From positions 62,001 through 126,000 of the forward strand of contig JAIOKI010000017.1 in NCBI GenBank assembly GCA_028335825.1: a DNA stretch of 64,000 nucleotides. The letters run 5' to 3'. Below, one piece after another: positions 1 to 9,918 of this stretch. The position numbers and the translations under genes are program-made. How positions within the stretch are numbered: position 1 is the first letter of the stretch; each line of letters opens with the position of its first letter. Under the pieces are notes generated by a model that saw only the letters and a program-made list of their open reading frames with translations, had not been told where the DNA came from and ran no database searches. The stretch comes from Nosema muscidifuracis (lineage: Eukaryota > Microsporidia > Nosematidae).

Positions 1-688
1 TATAACAGAAAATATTTTTTTAATTAAAAATTTATTTTACAAAAGCAAATCTGAATATATTTTTCTGTTAAGCATGACATTTTTATAAAAATTATTTTTA
101 TTTCTTATGAAAAAAGTGACTGATATGTTTAACATTTATTGTTTATTTTATCAAAAAATTACAATAATAGAAATATTTAAATGAGGTGATTGGTTTTTAT
201 AAATTGATTATTTGTATAATGTAATGATATAAATATATTTTGTTTATACTTAAAAACGTACTTATAGTTTTTATTATTTTAATATTTTGTTTGATTATTT
301 GTTTATAATCAAACAAAATTATCAATCGTGATTATTGATTGAACGTATCCAATAAAAACACAAGATTTACTAAAAATTTTTTTATCAATATATCCGGATA
401 AATATCCAATACTATTCATTTCTTATAAATTAAACAAACTGTTTTAGATATCTTACATTGTAAATATATGAAAAATAAAATCAAAGTTAATTTCAAATAA
501 TCTTTATAGATTATTGAACCAGTATCAATATAATAATAAAACAAATTCTTACTCATTTTTAGAATTTTAAAATTTTTTTACAAATATTCAACTCTATTTC
601 TTACATATTCTTAAACCTTAATAAAATCATTGGTCAAAAATGAAACACTGACATATAAAGATATAAAAAAAACATATCTGTACAATAA
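1..688. other. intergenic, no gene seen
   Basis: Very AT-rich left edge of the window. I see no reading frame of note, no tRNA and no CCC motif close to an ATG. The last 60 bases lead into the gene at 689. Confidence 0.6.
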
Positions 689-1699
689 ATGATTTTTCTC
701 GTTATCTTTATAAAAATTACTATATGCTCAAGATTTTTGGGACTAGGTAGAAATCCTTCTAGTGGACATGTAGTAAGAGAATCTCCTATTAATAATGGAA
801 GTGGAGCTGGTGGATCGGCAGTACACCATCATCTTGGAGATACTGGATTAAAAGCTATGGTTATTACAGAAGATGTCTTACATAAAGGGGATGGTAAAGC
901 TTATACATCAGTACCAACTTTGACTAATGCTTTAAAAGGAGGTACAGCCAAAAGTTTTGATCAGCAGATTATTGAAATGAAAGTCGGTGCTCTTGTTTCA
1001 GCTAAAGAAAGTCTTGCTGCTAAGCATTCAGCTTCAATGTTTATGCATAAGATTAAACAGTTAGAAGCCGAAGAAAAATTAGCTAAAGCTAGTCTACTTC
1101 AAAAACAAAAAGAGGAAATTGATATGATATTGCATTCACCAAAAGAAGAACTTGTTAAAGATATTATGCCTATTATAGCTGTAACACCACATTCTTTGGG
1201 ATTCGTTGAACATGATAAACTTGAATTACAACGATTAAATGATATCAGAATGGCAGCTCTTAAAGAAGGAGATATGCAAAAAAGAAATGCATTATTACAT
1301 GAAAGACCTAATAACGAAAGTCCTATGGAGAGTTTGTCTAGTAATCCTGATCTAATAGCTTCATTCTATGCAAATGCTCCTGTGAATAAAGCTTCAGCTG
1401 TAGTTGATCCTACAATGGGTAAATTTTCTATAATTAACGATGCTAACAGACTTCACGCTCAGAAAGATGGACATAACAGAAATGTTATACCAAGAGCGCG
1501 AAGAAGTGTATCCGGAACATCTGAAGGAGATACTTCCCAAAATTCTATTAGTTCTACAGATGATAATATCGATTTGGTAGATGATAGTCCTGAAGATTCA
1601 TCTAATAATTCAAGAAGAGGTTCAAGGAGAAATCCAAATAGGGGTTTAAGAAACCGTCGTTCATCTGGAGGTCTTAATTTCGGAAAAGGATGGCTTTAA
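689..1699 (+). CDS. secreted helical protein, unrecognised
   Basis: 336 residues. The N-terminus (MIFLVIFIKITICS) is hydrophobic and looks like a signal peptide with cleavage near residue 14-16. A Gly/His/Ser-rich stretch (about 20-50) follows, then a long charged, Ala/Lys/Glu-rich helical region (about 95-150) with coiled-coil character. The tail is basic, rich in Ser, Arg and Asn (about 270-336), and ends in FGKGWL. Codon use is less AT-biased than the low-complexity genes nearby, which suggests a well-expressed protein. The start is ATG but lacks the CCC motif found before most conserved genes here. An invasion-apparatus or spore wall role is plausible for a secreted, basic, abundant-looking microsporidian protein, but I recognise no family. 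Confidence 0.75.
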   Translation: MIFLVIFIKITICSRFLGLGRNPSSGHVVRESPINNGSGAGGSAVHHHLGDTGLKAMVITEDVLHKGDGKAYTSVPTLTNALKGGTAKSFDQQIIEMKVGALVSAKESLAAKHSASMFMHKIKQLEAEEKLAKASLLQKQKEEIDMILHSPKEELVKDIMPIIAVTPHSLGFVEHDKLELQRLNDIRMAALKEGDMQKRNALLHERPNNESPMESLSSNPDLIASFYANAPVNKASAVVDPTMGKFSIINDANRLHAQKDGHNRNVIPRARRSVSGTSEGDTSQNSISSTDDNIDLVDDSPEDSSNNSRRGSRRNPNRGLRNRRSSGGLNFGKGWL

Positions 1700-2592
1700 A
1701 TATAGATCCAACAAATAAATTTTTTAAATTTTTTTGAATTATTTATAAAATTTTTATAATAGATAGTATAGCTTTAAAATTAAAAATTAATACAGCAATC
1801 TTTTAATTAAATTCAACAAACAAACAAATATAAAAAAATTAAATCAAATAAATATTTTTAATATTCAATTTTAACGAAATTTAAATTAAATAAAATATAA
1901 CAAATTTTTATTTATATACGAATATTAAAATTAAATAAGATATAACAAATTTTTATACGAATATTAAAATCAAATAAGATATAACAAATTTTTATTTATA
2001 ACGAATAAAAAATAAAACATCAAACACTAAATTATATACGAATGTTCAAATATAATTTATTAAACATTAATTTTATAACGAATAAAAAATAAATAAATTT
2101 TAATATTTATTAAAAATTTAATAACGTGTAAATTTTAATTTATAGATTATTATGTAAAAATAATATTATTTAAAGGGGTAAAAGTGATACATTTTAGAAA
2201 TAAAGAAAACAACTTTAAATAGATTTTAATAAAACTGTCAAATTTGAGTTATATTGAAATTAAAAAGCGAGGGAATTATTTAAAATTAAAATTTTTTTTT
2301 GTAAATTATAACTCTCAATTTGATTCGTTAATGTAATTTTTTATAAATTTTTTTTGATATTTTAATTAACTTATTGATCTAAATTTAATCTGTTAACATT
2401 TATTTTAATTAAATTATTAAAAATTAATCTGTTAATTTATATTTTAATCTTTTTTACACGTAATATAGTTTATAAAATATATTTCTCCTATAGAAATTAT
2501 TCATAAATATTACGTTATAGTTATCAATTTAAGATAACTCAGTTAATATTTTTTTTTCATTTTTAATTCATTTTTTTTTACCCCTCTAAGAG
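1700..2592. repeat. intergenic with short tandem repeats
   Basis: Roughly 1880-2090 holds three to four imperfect copies of a 40-50 bp unit built around ATAACAAATTTTTAT and ACGAATATTAAAAT. Further right the sequence is AT-rich without a frame. A GGGG run at 2175-2178 reads as a CCCC promoter-like motif on the minus strand with no usable ATG behind it. Confidence 0.5.
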
Positions 2593-4311
2593 ATGTTACG
2601 AAAGAAAGTCACCGCGAATAATTTTATCTATGATTTGGTTTTTAAGTATTTCTTTCTTAATCCAATGTTTAAGATATACATTATACCGATTATTATATTA
2701 ATATATTTATCAGCAGCTTTACATAGTTATATAATTATATCAGTAAATAATCTAGAAGTTTACTTAGTAAACGATATTAAACAAGAATCACCGGGATATC
2801 TCATTTCACTCTACTTGTTATACACAGTTTCTCATTATGCACTTACTCTATTCAGTGAATGTATATTTTCTTTCTATTTACAAAGTACTGTCGTTTCAAG
2901 TTTCAAGATACATATCAAAGAATATATAATGCTACATCATGGAGATTATCATAGCTTGGGATCTGGAAAGATTCATACTTTAGTAGAAAGAAGAACAAAA
3001 GGAATTATAGATTTTATAGAATTACTTATAATGAATGTTTACTCAAATTTTATCGGTATATTCGTTATTTATAAAGTTATAGCAGAGAGACTCGGTACAT
3101 CACTAATGCTTTTTAATTTATGTGTTTTAATTATCTATGTATTATTCTGTGTAGTTATCTCATTTGAAATATATAAAAGAAGAACTAAAGCTAATATGGA
3201 TTATAACGAATGTTCTAACAGAATATATGGAATACTTAATAATTATGACGTAATAAAAGCATATAATAATGACACACTTGAGATAGACAAACTTAACAAA
3301 AAATGTAGTAGTGTAGAAATCTCTTGGTTCTATTTTGAGACTGTTTGTAATATAACAAAATTTATTCAAGTACTTATACTGGTAATACCAAATAGTATAA
3401 TATTATATATGGTAATTAATAGTAAAGGATTTTCATACTTGAATACATTTGCTAATTTGTCATTATATCATAAGCAATTTTTAAGCTTAAGAGGAAATAT
3501 GGATAAATTTGGAAAAGAAATTTTAAAATTTATTCAAACATATACTGATGTTAATGACAATTATTTAGTAGGACAACATCTTGATAATAATAATGAAGGA
3601 AGAGATTTACAAGTATTTACAGATAAAATTCAATTTAAAGATTTTTCGTTATATATGAAAGATAATTTATTAATTGATAAATTAAATTTGATTATTAATA
3701 AAGGAGATAAAGTTGCAATAGTTGGTAAAAATGGTAGTGGAAAGAGTACTCTAATAAAAACATTACTTAGATTTTATGATTATGAAGGAGAAGTAATAAT
3801 TGATAATAATAACATGTTGGATATTTCTGTAACATCTCAACGTAATCTTATTTCTTATATACCACAGAATGCTTATATTATAGAAGGAACAGTACTAGAC
3901 AATCTTAAGTATTCAAATAAGAAGATTACTAATCAAGAAATTAAAAAATTATGTCTTGAGTTTAATACTCATGATTTATTTTCTAAATTAGAAGAAGGAT
4001 ACATGACTAACGTGGGGGAAAGTGGTAAGTTCCTTTCCGGTGGACAAAAACAACAAGTTAGTTTTATGAGGGGTGTTATTAAAGATGGAGATATATTTTT
4101 GATTGATGAACCTACAGCCAATTTAGATAAAGTAGCTGAGAAAGAATTAATTAAGAATGTTTTTACAAGATTAGGAGATAAGACAGTTCTTTTGATTTTA
4201 CACAATTTTGAATTTTTGAAAGGATTTGATAAAATTATTGGATTTCATGAAAGGAATGTTAAATTATATGAGAATTATGAAGATTTCCTTGGGGATGCCC
4301 ATCTTTACTAA
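2593..4311 (+). CDS. half-size ABC transporter, ATM1-like
   Basis: 572 residues: one hydrophobic transmembrane domain (about 20-300) followed by one ATP-binding domain (about 345-560). Visible motifs are Walker A GKNGSGKST (378-386), a Q-loop in YIPQN (about 426), signature LSGGQ (481-485), Walker B IFLIDEP (501-507) and the H-loop histidine at about 537. Half transporters of the ATM1 type export a sulfur compound from mitochondria or mitosomes for cytosolic iron-sulfur cluster assembly, and microsporidia keep several related copies. Whether this one sits in the mitosome cannot be read from the sequence. The start ATG lies 8 nt behind CCCC (2581-2584), the usual microsporidian signal. It lies in tandem with the lipase gene downstream, 416 bp away. 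Confidence 0.9.
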   Translation: MLRKKVTANNFIYDLVFKYFFLNPMFKIYIIPIIILIYLSAALHSYIIISVNNLEVYLVNDIKQESPGYLISLYLLYTVSHYALTLFSECIFSFYLQSTVVSSFKIHIKEYIMLHHGDYHSLGSGKIHTLVERRTKGIIDFIELLIMNVYSNFIGIFVIYKVIAERLGTSLMLFNLCVLIIYVLFCVVISFEIYKRRTKANMDYNECSNRIYGILNNYDVIKAYNNDTLEIDKLNKKCSSVEISWFYFETVCNITKFIQVLILVIPNSIILYMVINSKGFSYLNTFANLSLYHKQFLSLRGNMDKFGKEILKFIQTYTDVNDNYLVGQHLDNNNEGRDLQVFTDKIQFKDFSLYMKDNLLIDKLNLIINKGDKVAIVGKNGSGKSTLIKTLLRFYDYEGEVIIDNNNMLDISVTSQRNLISYIPQNAYIIEGTVLDNLKYSNKKITNQEIKKLCLEFNTHDLFSKLEEGYMTNVGESGKFLSGGQKQQVSFMRGVIKDGDIFLIDEPTANLDKVAEKELIKNVFTRLGDKTVLLILHNFEFLKGFDKIIGFHERNVKLYENYEDFLGDAHLY

Positions 4312-4727
4312 ATAAATTAATTAATTTAATATTTTTTTTAAGAAATGACAATAGTCAAGTATTGTTATAATTTTGAGGAAAAATAATATTAAGTTATAAA
4401 ATTCAAATATTTTATAATTTACTAAAGATAAAAATATATTTAATTAAATATAAGTAAAGATAAAAATATAATCATATAATAATTTAAGCATATAACAATA
4501 TAATTAACTAAATGTAATTAACTAAAAATATTTAAATTTACCATTTCTTATTTATTTTAACTTGACCTTATAAAAAATAATTATTTAAATTTATTTTTAT
4601 TTAAAAATTAATTTTTTTCTATTTTTATATATTATATAAAATGTTATTATAAACTTAATATATATACATCATATTAAGTATTCTGACCAATTAAATAATA
4701 TTTAAAAACTAAAAAAAAATTTTCCCC
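4312..4727. other. intergenic, promoter of lipase gene
   Basis: AT-rich spacer without a frame. It ends in CCCC at 4724-4727, directly touching the ATG of the next gene. Confidence 0.6.
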
Positions 4728-7292
4728 ATGCTTATCTTTTATTTTGTAATATTTATTTTAATAGGATTAATTATTGTGAAAAATCTGATAGTAAAACGTA
4801 AAAAGAATATAGTAAAACCTAAAGAAATATCTTCAGAAATAGAATGTATCAAAGAAATATCTATAACAGAAAGTGTTCCTTATTATAAATATAATAATCA
4901 TCTTAAAATCGAAATAATTAATGTTAAAGAGGATGAGGAAGTTTGTCCTGAAGATATCTTTTATGTTGAAGAAGGATCATTCATAATTAGACACAATGAT
5001 CTTTTTGTTTGTAAAAAAGAACAAAATGATTTATACTTTTATGCATTAGGATATTTTGGTATAAATATAAAAAATATTCGAATTTATGCAACTAAAAGAA
5101 GTAAAATTTGGAAAATATCATTAAAAAATATAAACAAGTTTGTGATGCTAACTAGTTTAAAAAAGAAAGTTGTAGAAGTAGTTACTGAACATTTTAAGTT
5201 TGTAGAAATGTTTATAGAAAAAGAACTTTATATAAATGAAAGTTTCAAGTATGCAATAGATTTACAAACTTTTGTTACTAAGACACTTAATCTGAATAAT
5301 AATGTGAATAACTGCATAAAAATTATTAATCTATATCCTGAAGAAGTTTACAAGAAAAAAAGAAATCATATTAATGATTTGATATTCGTTCAGGATGGTG
5401 AAATTATTGTTAGATATAAAGAAAAAGAATTCATTTTTAAGAAGGGAAGTCTATTTGGATATTTTAGTTTATTTTTTAATTGCTATTCAGATATAGAAAT
5501 TTCTTGTATAACTAAATCTAAGCTTAAAATTATAGATTATTCTTCTCTTAGAAGAAATGGATTAGATCTTATTAATTTCGATGTAAATACTTTAAAATCT
5601 CTTGATCCACTTATTCATTATATTGATCTGTGTAGTGATTGGAGAATTTATAGAATCAAAGATACTATAAATACATCAAATATAATATACTTGAATGAAG
5701 GATCAATACGTAAATATGAAAACACATTTCTCGTTAAAAGATTAAGTGATGTCATTTTACTTAAACAAGATATCATTTCACATGCTCTTAGATACAACAT
5801 AGATTCGTATAAACAAATATTTTATGAAGAAATTAATTATGAGAATAATAAGATAGTCAGTATAGTCCCTAATAATAAAGAGACAAATATATATTTGTTT
5901 AGTAAAAGATTAAAATCTAGTATAGGTAATGAATGTCTATTATTAGACAAAAAAGATTTTTTCCTAAGTTTTGATATAGCTGAAGAATTACGTGTAAGTG
6001 AATTTCTCAATAAAATGTCACGTACTTCTATACTAGTACTTATAAATATAGAAAATAAATACAGCAGACTTGCTAAATTTCTTCATGAAATCAGTGATGT
6101 AGTTCTTGTAGTGGGATATGATCAGGAATATGAAAATGCAAATACTGAAATAAATTTAGGAGCTTCTACTGAAGATAAAATATATAGAGATAATGAAAAA
6201 ATTAATAATATACAAGCAGAAATATCTAATTATAAATTTGAGAATGTAGAATATGTCAAATTATTTGAGAATAAAACAAATATAAAAGTCAAAGATAATT
6301 TGAATAAGGTTCATAATGTCTTAAGTCCAAGTAAGACTATCTTATTTTCTACTAAAGATTATGATAGATTAGGAAGATATTTACTAGGTAAAAGAATAGG
6401 TCTAGTACTTAGTGGTGGTGGAGCAAGGGGTGTAGCGCATATAGGAGTCATTCAAGCATTGGAAGAAGAAAATATTCCTATAGATATTATAGGAGGAGCT
6501 AGTATGGGTGCATTTGTTGGAGCATTATATTGTAAAGAATGTGATAATAGTTTTGTATTTAAAGAGACTAAAAAGTTTTGTTTAAAGGCTAAAAGTGTTA
6601 TCACTATACTTCTTGATCTTACATATCCACTTATATCTCTTTTTAGAGGTACTGCATTAAATAGAAGCTTGAAGAAGGTTTTCAAAAATGATCTTATTCA
6701 GAATATGTGGATAGAATATTTTTGTGTAACTACAAATCTTCTTACAAATGAAGAAGAAGTTCATACCTCAGGGCTTGCTTGGAAATATATTCGTGCTAGT
6801 ATGGGATTATGTGGATATGTTCCTCCAGTTATAGATATTAAAGGATATCTCGTTGATGGTGGTTATACAAATAATGTACCAGCAGATATTATGTTAAATA
6901 TGAATGTATCTAAAATAATAGCAGTCGATGTAGGTTCTATAGATGATAATGATTATGATGAGCATGAAGAATGTTTCAATGGATTTGTTGGTCTGATACA
7001 CAAACTTCTTGGAGTAAGAAAATATATTACTATGGAAGAGATTCAATATAGATTAAGTTTTCTTTCTTCAGAAAAGAAACTTAAAGATCTTGAAAATAAT
7101 AAGAAAATATTTGTAATTCGTCCTGATCTTGGTGAATTGAGTACAATGGATTTCAAAAAGTTTGATGAAATAGTAGCATGTGGATACGCATCAGGTAAGA
7201 AAATTATACAAGAATGGAAGGAATCAGGAATATATGGAGTTCATTTTGATCAAAAAAAGGCTAAAAATCTTAAAAGACGATATTCCATGTAA
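4728..7292 (+). CDS. NTE1: NTE1-like patatin phospholipase with cNMP-binding-like domains
   Basis: 854 residues. An N-terminal membrane segment (about 1-18) is followed by cyclic-nucleotide-binding-like regions (about 50-150 and 190-290) and a C-terminal patatin domain (about 555-740). The catalytic features are intact: glycine-rich oxyanion loop SGGGARG (562-568), nucleophile motif GASMG with Ser592, and the Asp of the dyad in DGG at 710. Neuropathy-target-esterase enzymes deacylate phosphatidylcholine and lysophospholipids at the ER membrane. This copy is about half the length of yeast Nte1, mostly through loss of linkers and N-terminal sequence, in keeping with microsporidian compaction. 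The ATG is immediately preceded by CCCC. Whether the cNMP-like folds bind a ligand is unknown. Confidence 0.9.
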   Translation: MLIFYFVIFILIGLIIVKNLIVKRKKNIVKPKEISSEIECIKEISITESVPYYKYNNHLKIEIINVKEDEEVCPEDIFYVEEGSFIIRHNDLFVCKKEQNDLYFYALGYFGINIKNIRIYATKRSKIWKISLKNINKFVMLTSLKKKVVEVVTEHFKFVEMFIEKELYINESFKYAIDLQTFVTKTLNLNNNVNNCIKIINLYPEEVYKKKRNHINDLIFVQDGEIIVRYKEKEFIFKKGSLFGYFSLFFNCYSDIEISCITKSKLKIIDYSSLRRNGLDLINFDVNTLKSLDPLIHYIDLCSDWRIYRIKDTINTSNIIYLNEGSIRKYENTFLVKRLSDVILLKQDIISHALRYNIDSYKQIFYEEINYENNKIVSIVPNNKETNIYLFSKRLKSSIGNECLLLDKKDFFLSFDIAEELRVSEFLNKMSRTSILVLINIENKYSRLAKFLHEISDVVLVVGYDQEYENANTEINLGASTEDKIYRDNEKINNIQAEISNYKFENVEYVKLFENKTNIKVKDNLNKVHNVLSPSKTILFSTKDYDRLGRYLLGKRIGLVLSGGGARGVAHIGVIQALEEENIPIDIIGGASMGAFVGALYCKECDNSFVFKETKKFCLKAKSVITILLDLTYPLISLFRGTALNRSLKKVFKNDLIQNMWIEYFCVTTNLLTNEEEVHTSGLAWKYIRASMGLCGYVPPVIDIKGYLVDGGYTNNVPADIMLNMNVSKIIAVDVGSIDDNDYDEHEECFNGFVGLIHKLLGVRKYITMEEIQYRLSFLSSEKKLKDLENNKKIFVIRPDLGELSTMDFKKFDEIVACGYASGKKIIQEWKESGIYGVHFDQKKAKNLKRRYSM

Positions 7293-7549
7293 ATTAATAA
7301 ATTACAGATATTTATCCTAGTAAAAATAAAAAAGTTTATCCAATTAAACACATAAATGTCAAACAAATAGTCTATCATTAAATTTGCTATATTATTACAC
7401 AAAAACAATGTCTCGTATTTAAAATAATAAATTATTTTTTCTTGGAATATTACATTATTCATAATCTTCTGATAATTAACCTATAAAATGATTTTGTATA
7501 AAAAATTCTCCTTAAATTTATATAAAATATTTTTTCCTCATCTAATAAA

Positions 7550-8014
7550 ATGTACTTCTTTATATTACTTAAGGTTATCGTATCAAAAAGGAATAGTTTA
7601 GCACAAAATGAAATAAAAAATAATAATGAAAACTCTTTTCTAGAATATGACATAGATGATTCAAAAAATAATGAAAATATTCCTTCTAAAGGTCTGTATG
7701 ATAATTTTAATTCTGATTATAATGATATTAAGGATCTACATTGTGATTATAAAAATAATAATGAAAATATCTCATCAACTGACTATAAGAAAAATATCTT
7801 GGATGATAATTATTTTTCGTTACCTGAATATATTGAAGATTTTAAAAATAATTCAAAAGATAATTTAGATCTTACTGATGCTACAAGAGATAAAATATTT
7901 CAACTAGACGATAAAAAAGACGATTTTGAAGATATTTCCAAGAGAATATCTGATTTATCAATTGAAGCATCAAAAATATCTTCAGATATGAACAAAAGAA
8001 GAACCAAAAAATAA
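7550..8014 (+). CDS. Asn/Asp-rich acidic protein, unknown
   Basis: 154 residues. A short hydrophobic N-terminus (MYFFILLKVIVS) could act as a weak signal sequence. The rest is hydrophilic, rich in Asn, Asp, Lys and Ser, with loosely repeated NNNEN and DYKN phrases, and ends in a basic RRTKK tail. I recognise no domain. The start has no CCC run; the leader is TTTTTCCTCATCTAATAAA-ATG. Given the composition, an intrinsically disordered secreted or nuclear protein is equally possible. Confidence 0.55.
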   Translation: MYFFILLKVIVSKRNSLAQNEIKNNNENSFLEYDIDDSKNNENIPSKGLYDNFNSDYNDIKDLHCDYKNNNENISSTDYKKNILDDNYFSLPEYIEDFKNNSKDNLDLTDATRDKIFQLDDKKDDFEDISKRISDLSIEASKISSDMNKRRTKK

Positions 8015-8147
8015 ATCTGTTGTATTAAAAATATTTCTTTTTTCTATTTAGTAAAATAACCTTATTTATTTCAATTGAGTCTCTTACTCCTTTTTTCATA
8101 TTAGGATCTAATCAATTTTAGATAATATTTTTATTTATTCCTAAAAT

Positions 8148-8324
8148 ATGAAAAAAAAGTATAAATTCTCAAATTTCTTCAGGTTTATGAATTCATTTGT
8201 CTTATTTGTATTTTTCTATCTAAGAATAGCTAAAGCTTGTGGTGGAGGTGATGATGCAGTTACTACTGAAGGAAATGTTGCTGAAAATGTAAAATCTTAT
8301 CCACCAGAAGATGGTTACTACTGA
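8148..8324 (+). CDS. 58-residue secreted Gly/Pro/Asp peptide
   Basis: A gene of only 58 codons. The N-terminus is basic (MKKKYKF), followed by a hydrophobic core (FVLFVFFYL) and a typical cleavage context AKA|CGGG at about residues 28-31. That leaves a mature peptide of about 28 residues beginning CGGGDD and ending YPPEDGYY. Codon use and GC content rise in the mature part, unlike random AT-rich frames. No CCC motif is present; TTAGGATCTAAT lies about 43 nt before the ATG, in the same place as the GTTA element of other small secreted genes here. The single Cys at the mature N-terminus could form a disulfide link or a lipid anchor (inference). It lies between the Asn-rich gene and the convergent kleisin gene. 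Confidence 0.6.
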   Translation: MKKKYKFSNFFRFMNSFVLFVFFYLRIAKACGGGDDAVTTEGNVAENVKSYPPEDGYY

Positions 8325-8428
8325 TTACACTTTAAATAAAGTGTTTTATTGTATTTTTATATATTATTATATTCTATTATTTAATAAACTCCAATCTATG
8401 TCAATCACTTAAATAAATTTCTTTTTCA

Positions 8429-9313
8429 TTAATTATTTAATCTCTTAATAAATATATCAGAATTATAATTCTCTTGAGTTGCTATTACTATTCCTTTACT
8501 TAATAATTCTAATAATTCATAAAAACTAATAGCTTTTCTTAATCTGCTTCCTACACAAAGCTCGTTAAAATTATCTTCTACATCAAGATAATCTAATATA
8601 CTCTGTTGAGATAAAACACAATCCGAAAAAGAAGGTTCAAACATAAAATTATCATTTTCTTTTTCATCATGAATAGATGATAAAATATTTGAACTTGTTC
8701 TATTTCTTAATATCTCTAATGATTCAACATTACTTCTTATATTTTGACTAGTATCAATATTAATTAATTTAAATATGGGATAATCTTTAATTGATAGATA
8801 TTGATTTATTTCTGATTTAGTACTTAATTTTCTTTTCTTAGTTAATTTAACAAGTTTTTCTTCCTTTAATTCAATACTATCATCAAGGATTTCATTTTTA
8901 TACTCATATGGTATATTATTATAAAATACTTCAGTATTCGTAACTTCCTCAATTTCAGTACAAAGACCCCCATCGTAAATATCTTCATCATCATCACTAC
9001 TAAAATCCAAAGCTTTTTTTTTAACTACTACTTTTTTTTTAATCTTGTATTGTAGCATATTAAGAAGACCTGAAACTTCAGTCTCATAATATTTCATCTT
9101 TATAAGGTATATTCTTAGAACCCCTCTTAACATAAATGAATATAACCTTAGAGCATATGATTGGTCAAGTATTGTAATAAGTGTCTTCTCAATATCAATT
9201 TTATTAATTTCTTTCTTATTAATCTTCCTATTGTTATTTGTAGTTGATATATAATAAATCAAAGAAATGTCTGTTTTTACTTGCATTGATAATAATTCTT
9301 TTGCATAAAACAT
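8429..9313 (-). CDS. cohesin kleisin subunit (SCC1/RAD21/REC8 family)
   Basis: 294 residues. The N-terminus MFYAKELLS matches the invariant kleisin start (MFYA...LS), and LRLYSFMLRGVLRIYLIKMK (about 55-75) matches the family's helix contacting SMC3. An acidic Ser/Asp stretch (about 104-112) starts the variable linker. The C-terminus (about 262-294, SFYELLELLSKGIV then DIFIKRL) fits the winged-helix domain that binds the SMC1 head. At about half the usual length the linker is strongly shortened. One ExxR phrase (EILR, about 200) could be a separase site, but that motif is weak. Mitotic SCC1 and meiotic REC8 cannot be told apart by eye. No CCC motif; a perfect inverted repeat lies just upstream (9332-9353). 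Confidence 0.82.
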   Translation of the reverse strand: MFYAKELLSMQVKTDISLIYYISTTNNNRKINKKEINKIDIEKTLITILDQSYALRLYSFMLRGVLRIYLIKMKYYETEVSGLLNMLQYKIKKKVVVKKKALDFSSDDDEDIYDGGLCTEIEEVTNTEVFYNNIPYEYKNEILDDSIELKEEKLVKLTKKRKLSTKSEINQYLSIKDYPIFKLINIDTSQNIRSNVESLEILRNRTSSNILSSIHDEKENDNFMFEPSFSDCVLSQQSILDYLDVEDNFNELCVGSRLRKAISFYELLELLSKGIVIATQENYNSDIFIKRLNN

Positions 9314-9331
9314 TTTTCTTTTAAGCTTTTT

Positions 9332-9353
9332 TGCATAAAATATCTTTTATGCA
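9332..9353. promoter_or_regulatory. TGCATAAAA inverted repeat upstream of kleisin
   Basis: Perfect 9-bp arms TGCATAAAA / TTTTATGCA around TATC, 18 nt before the kleisin ATG (minus strand). The same TGCATAAA word recurs at the start of the ARMC8-like gene and as an 8-bp inverted pair at 63278-63299. It may be a factor-binding site; nothing in the sequence proves it. Confidence 0.35.
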
Positions 9354-9918
9354 TATAAAATTATTCTTAAATAATTTTGATCAATTGATAAATTGAATTA
9401 TTTATTAGCACTATCAATGTTAAATAATTAGAAAAATTATAATTAATAAAAATTCAATTTAATTTATTAAAAATGTTTAAATATTAGAAAATCATATTTA
9501 ATGAATAATAAAATCTTATTTAATTTATAATAGAATTCTTACTTTAATAAAATCATAGTTTAATAAATAATAGAATTCTTAGTTTAATAAAATCTTATTT
9601 AATGAATAATAGAATTCTTACTTAAGAAAATCATAGTTTAATAAATTATATAATTATTACTTTAATATTTTTTTGTTTAATAAATAATAGAATTCTTAGT
9701 TTAATAAAATATTGTTTAATAATAGAATTCTTACTTTAAGAAAATCTTCCAAAAAATTAATTTAAAATAAGCATTTTTTAAAACCTTTTTTCTATTGTGA
9801 AACATTGATTTATATAAATAAAAAATTAATTCTATTTAATAATGTTTTTTATTTTTAATTATTAAATCATAAAATATTTGATTATTCTGATACAAAAATT
9901 TAATATAAATAAATTAAA
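9354..9918. repeat. divergent promoter region with GAATTC-bearing tandem repeat
   Basis: About 9480-9745 consists of imperfect copies, 40-55 bp each, of AATAATAGAATTCTTACTTTAATAAAATC-like sequence, so a GAATTC word recurs every copy. The region separates the divergent kleisin and ARMC8-like genes. Confidence 0.6.

Noticed and set aside
7250-7462. 70-codon minus-strand frame after the lipase gene
   Set aside because: Overlaps the lipase 3' end, composition is that of AT-rich spacer (Ile, Phe, Tyr, Asn), no signal motif.
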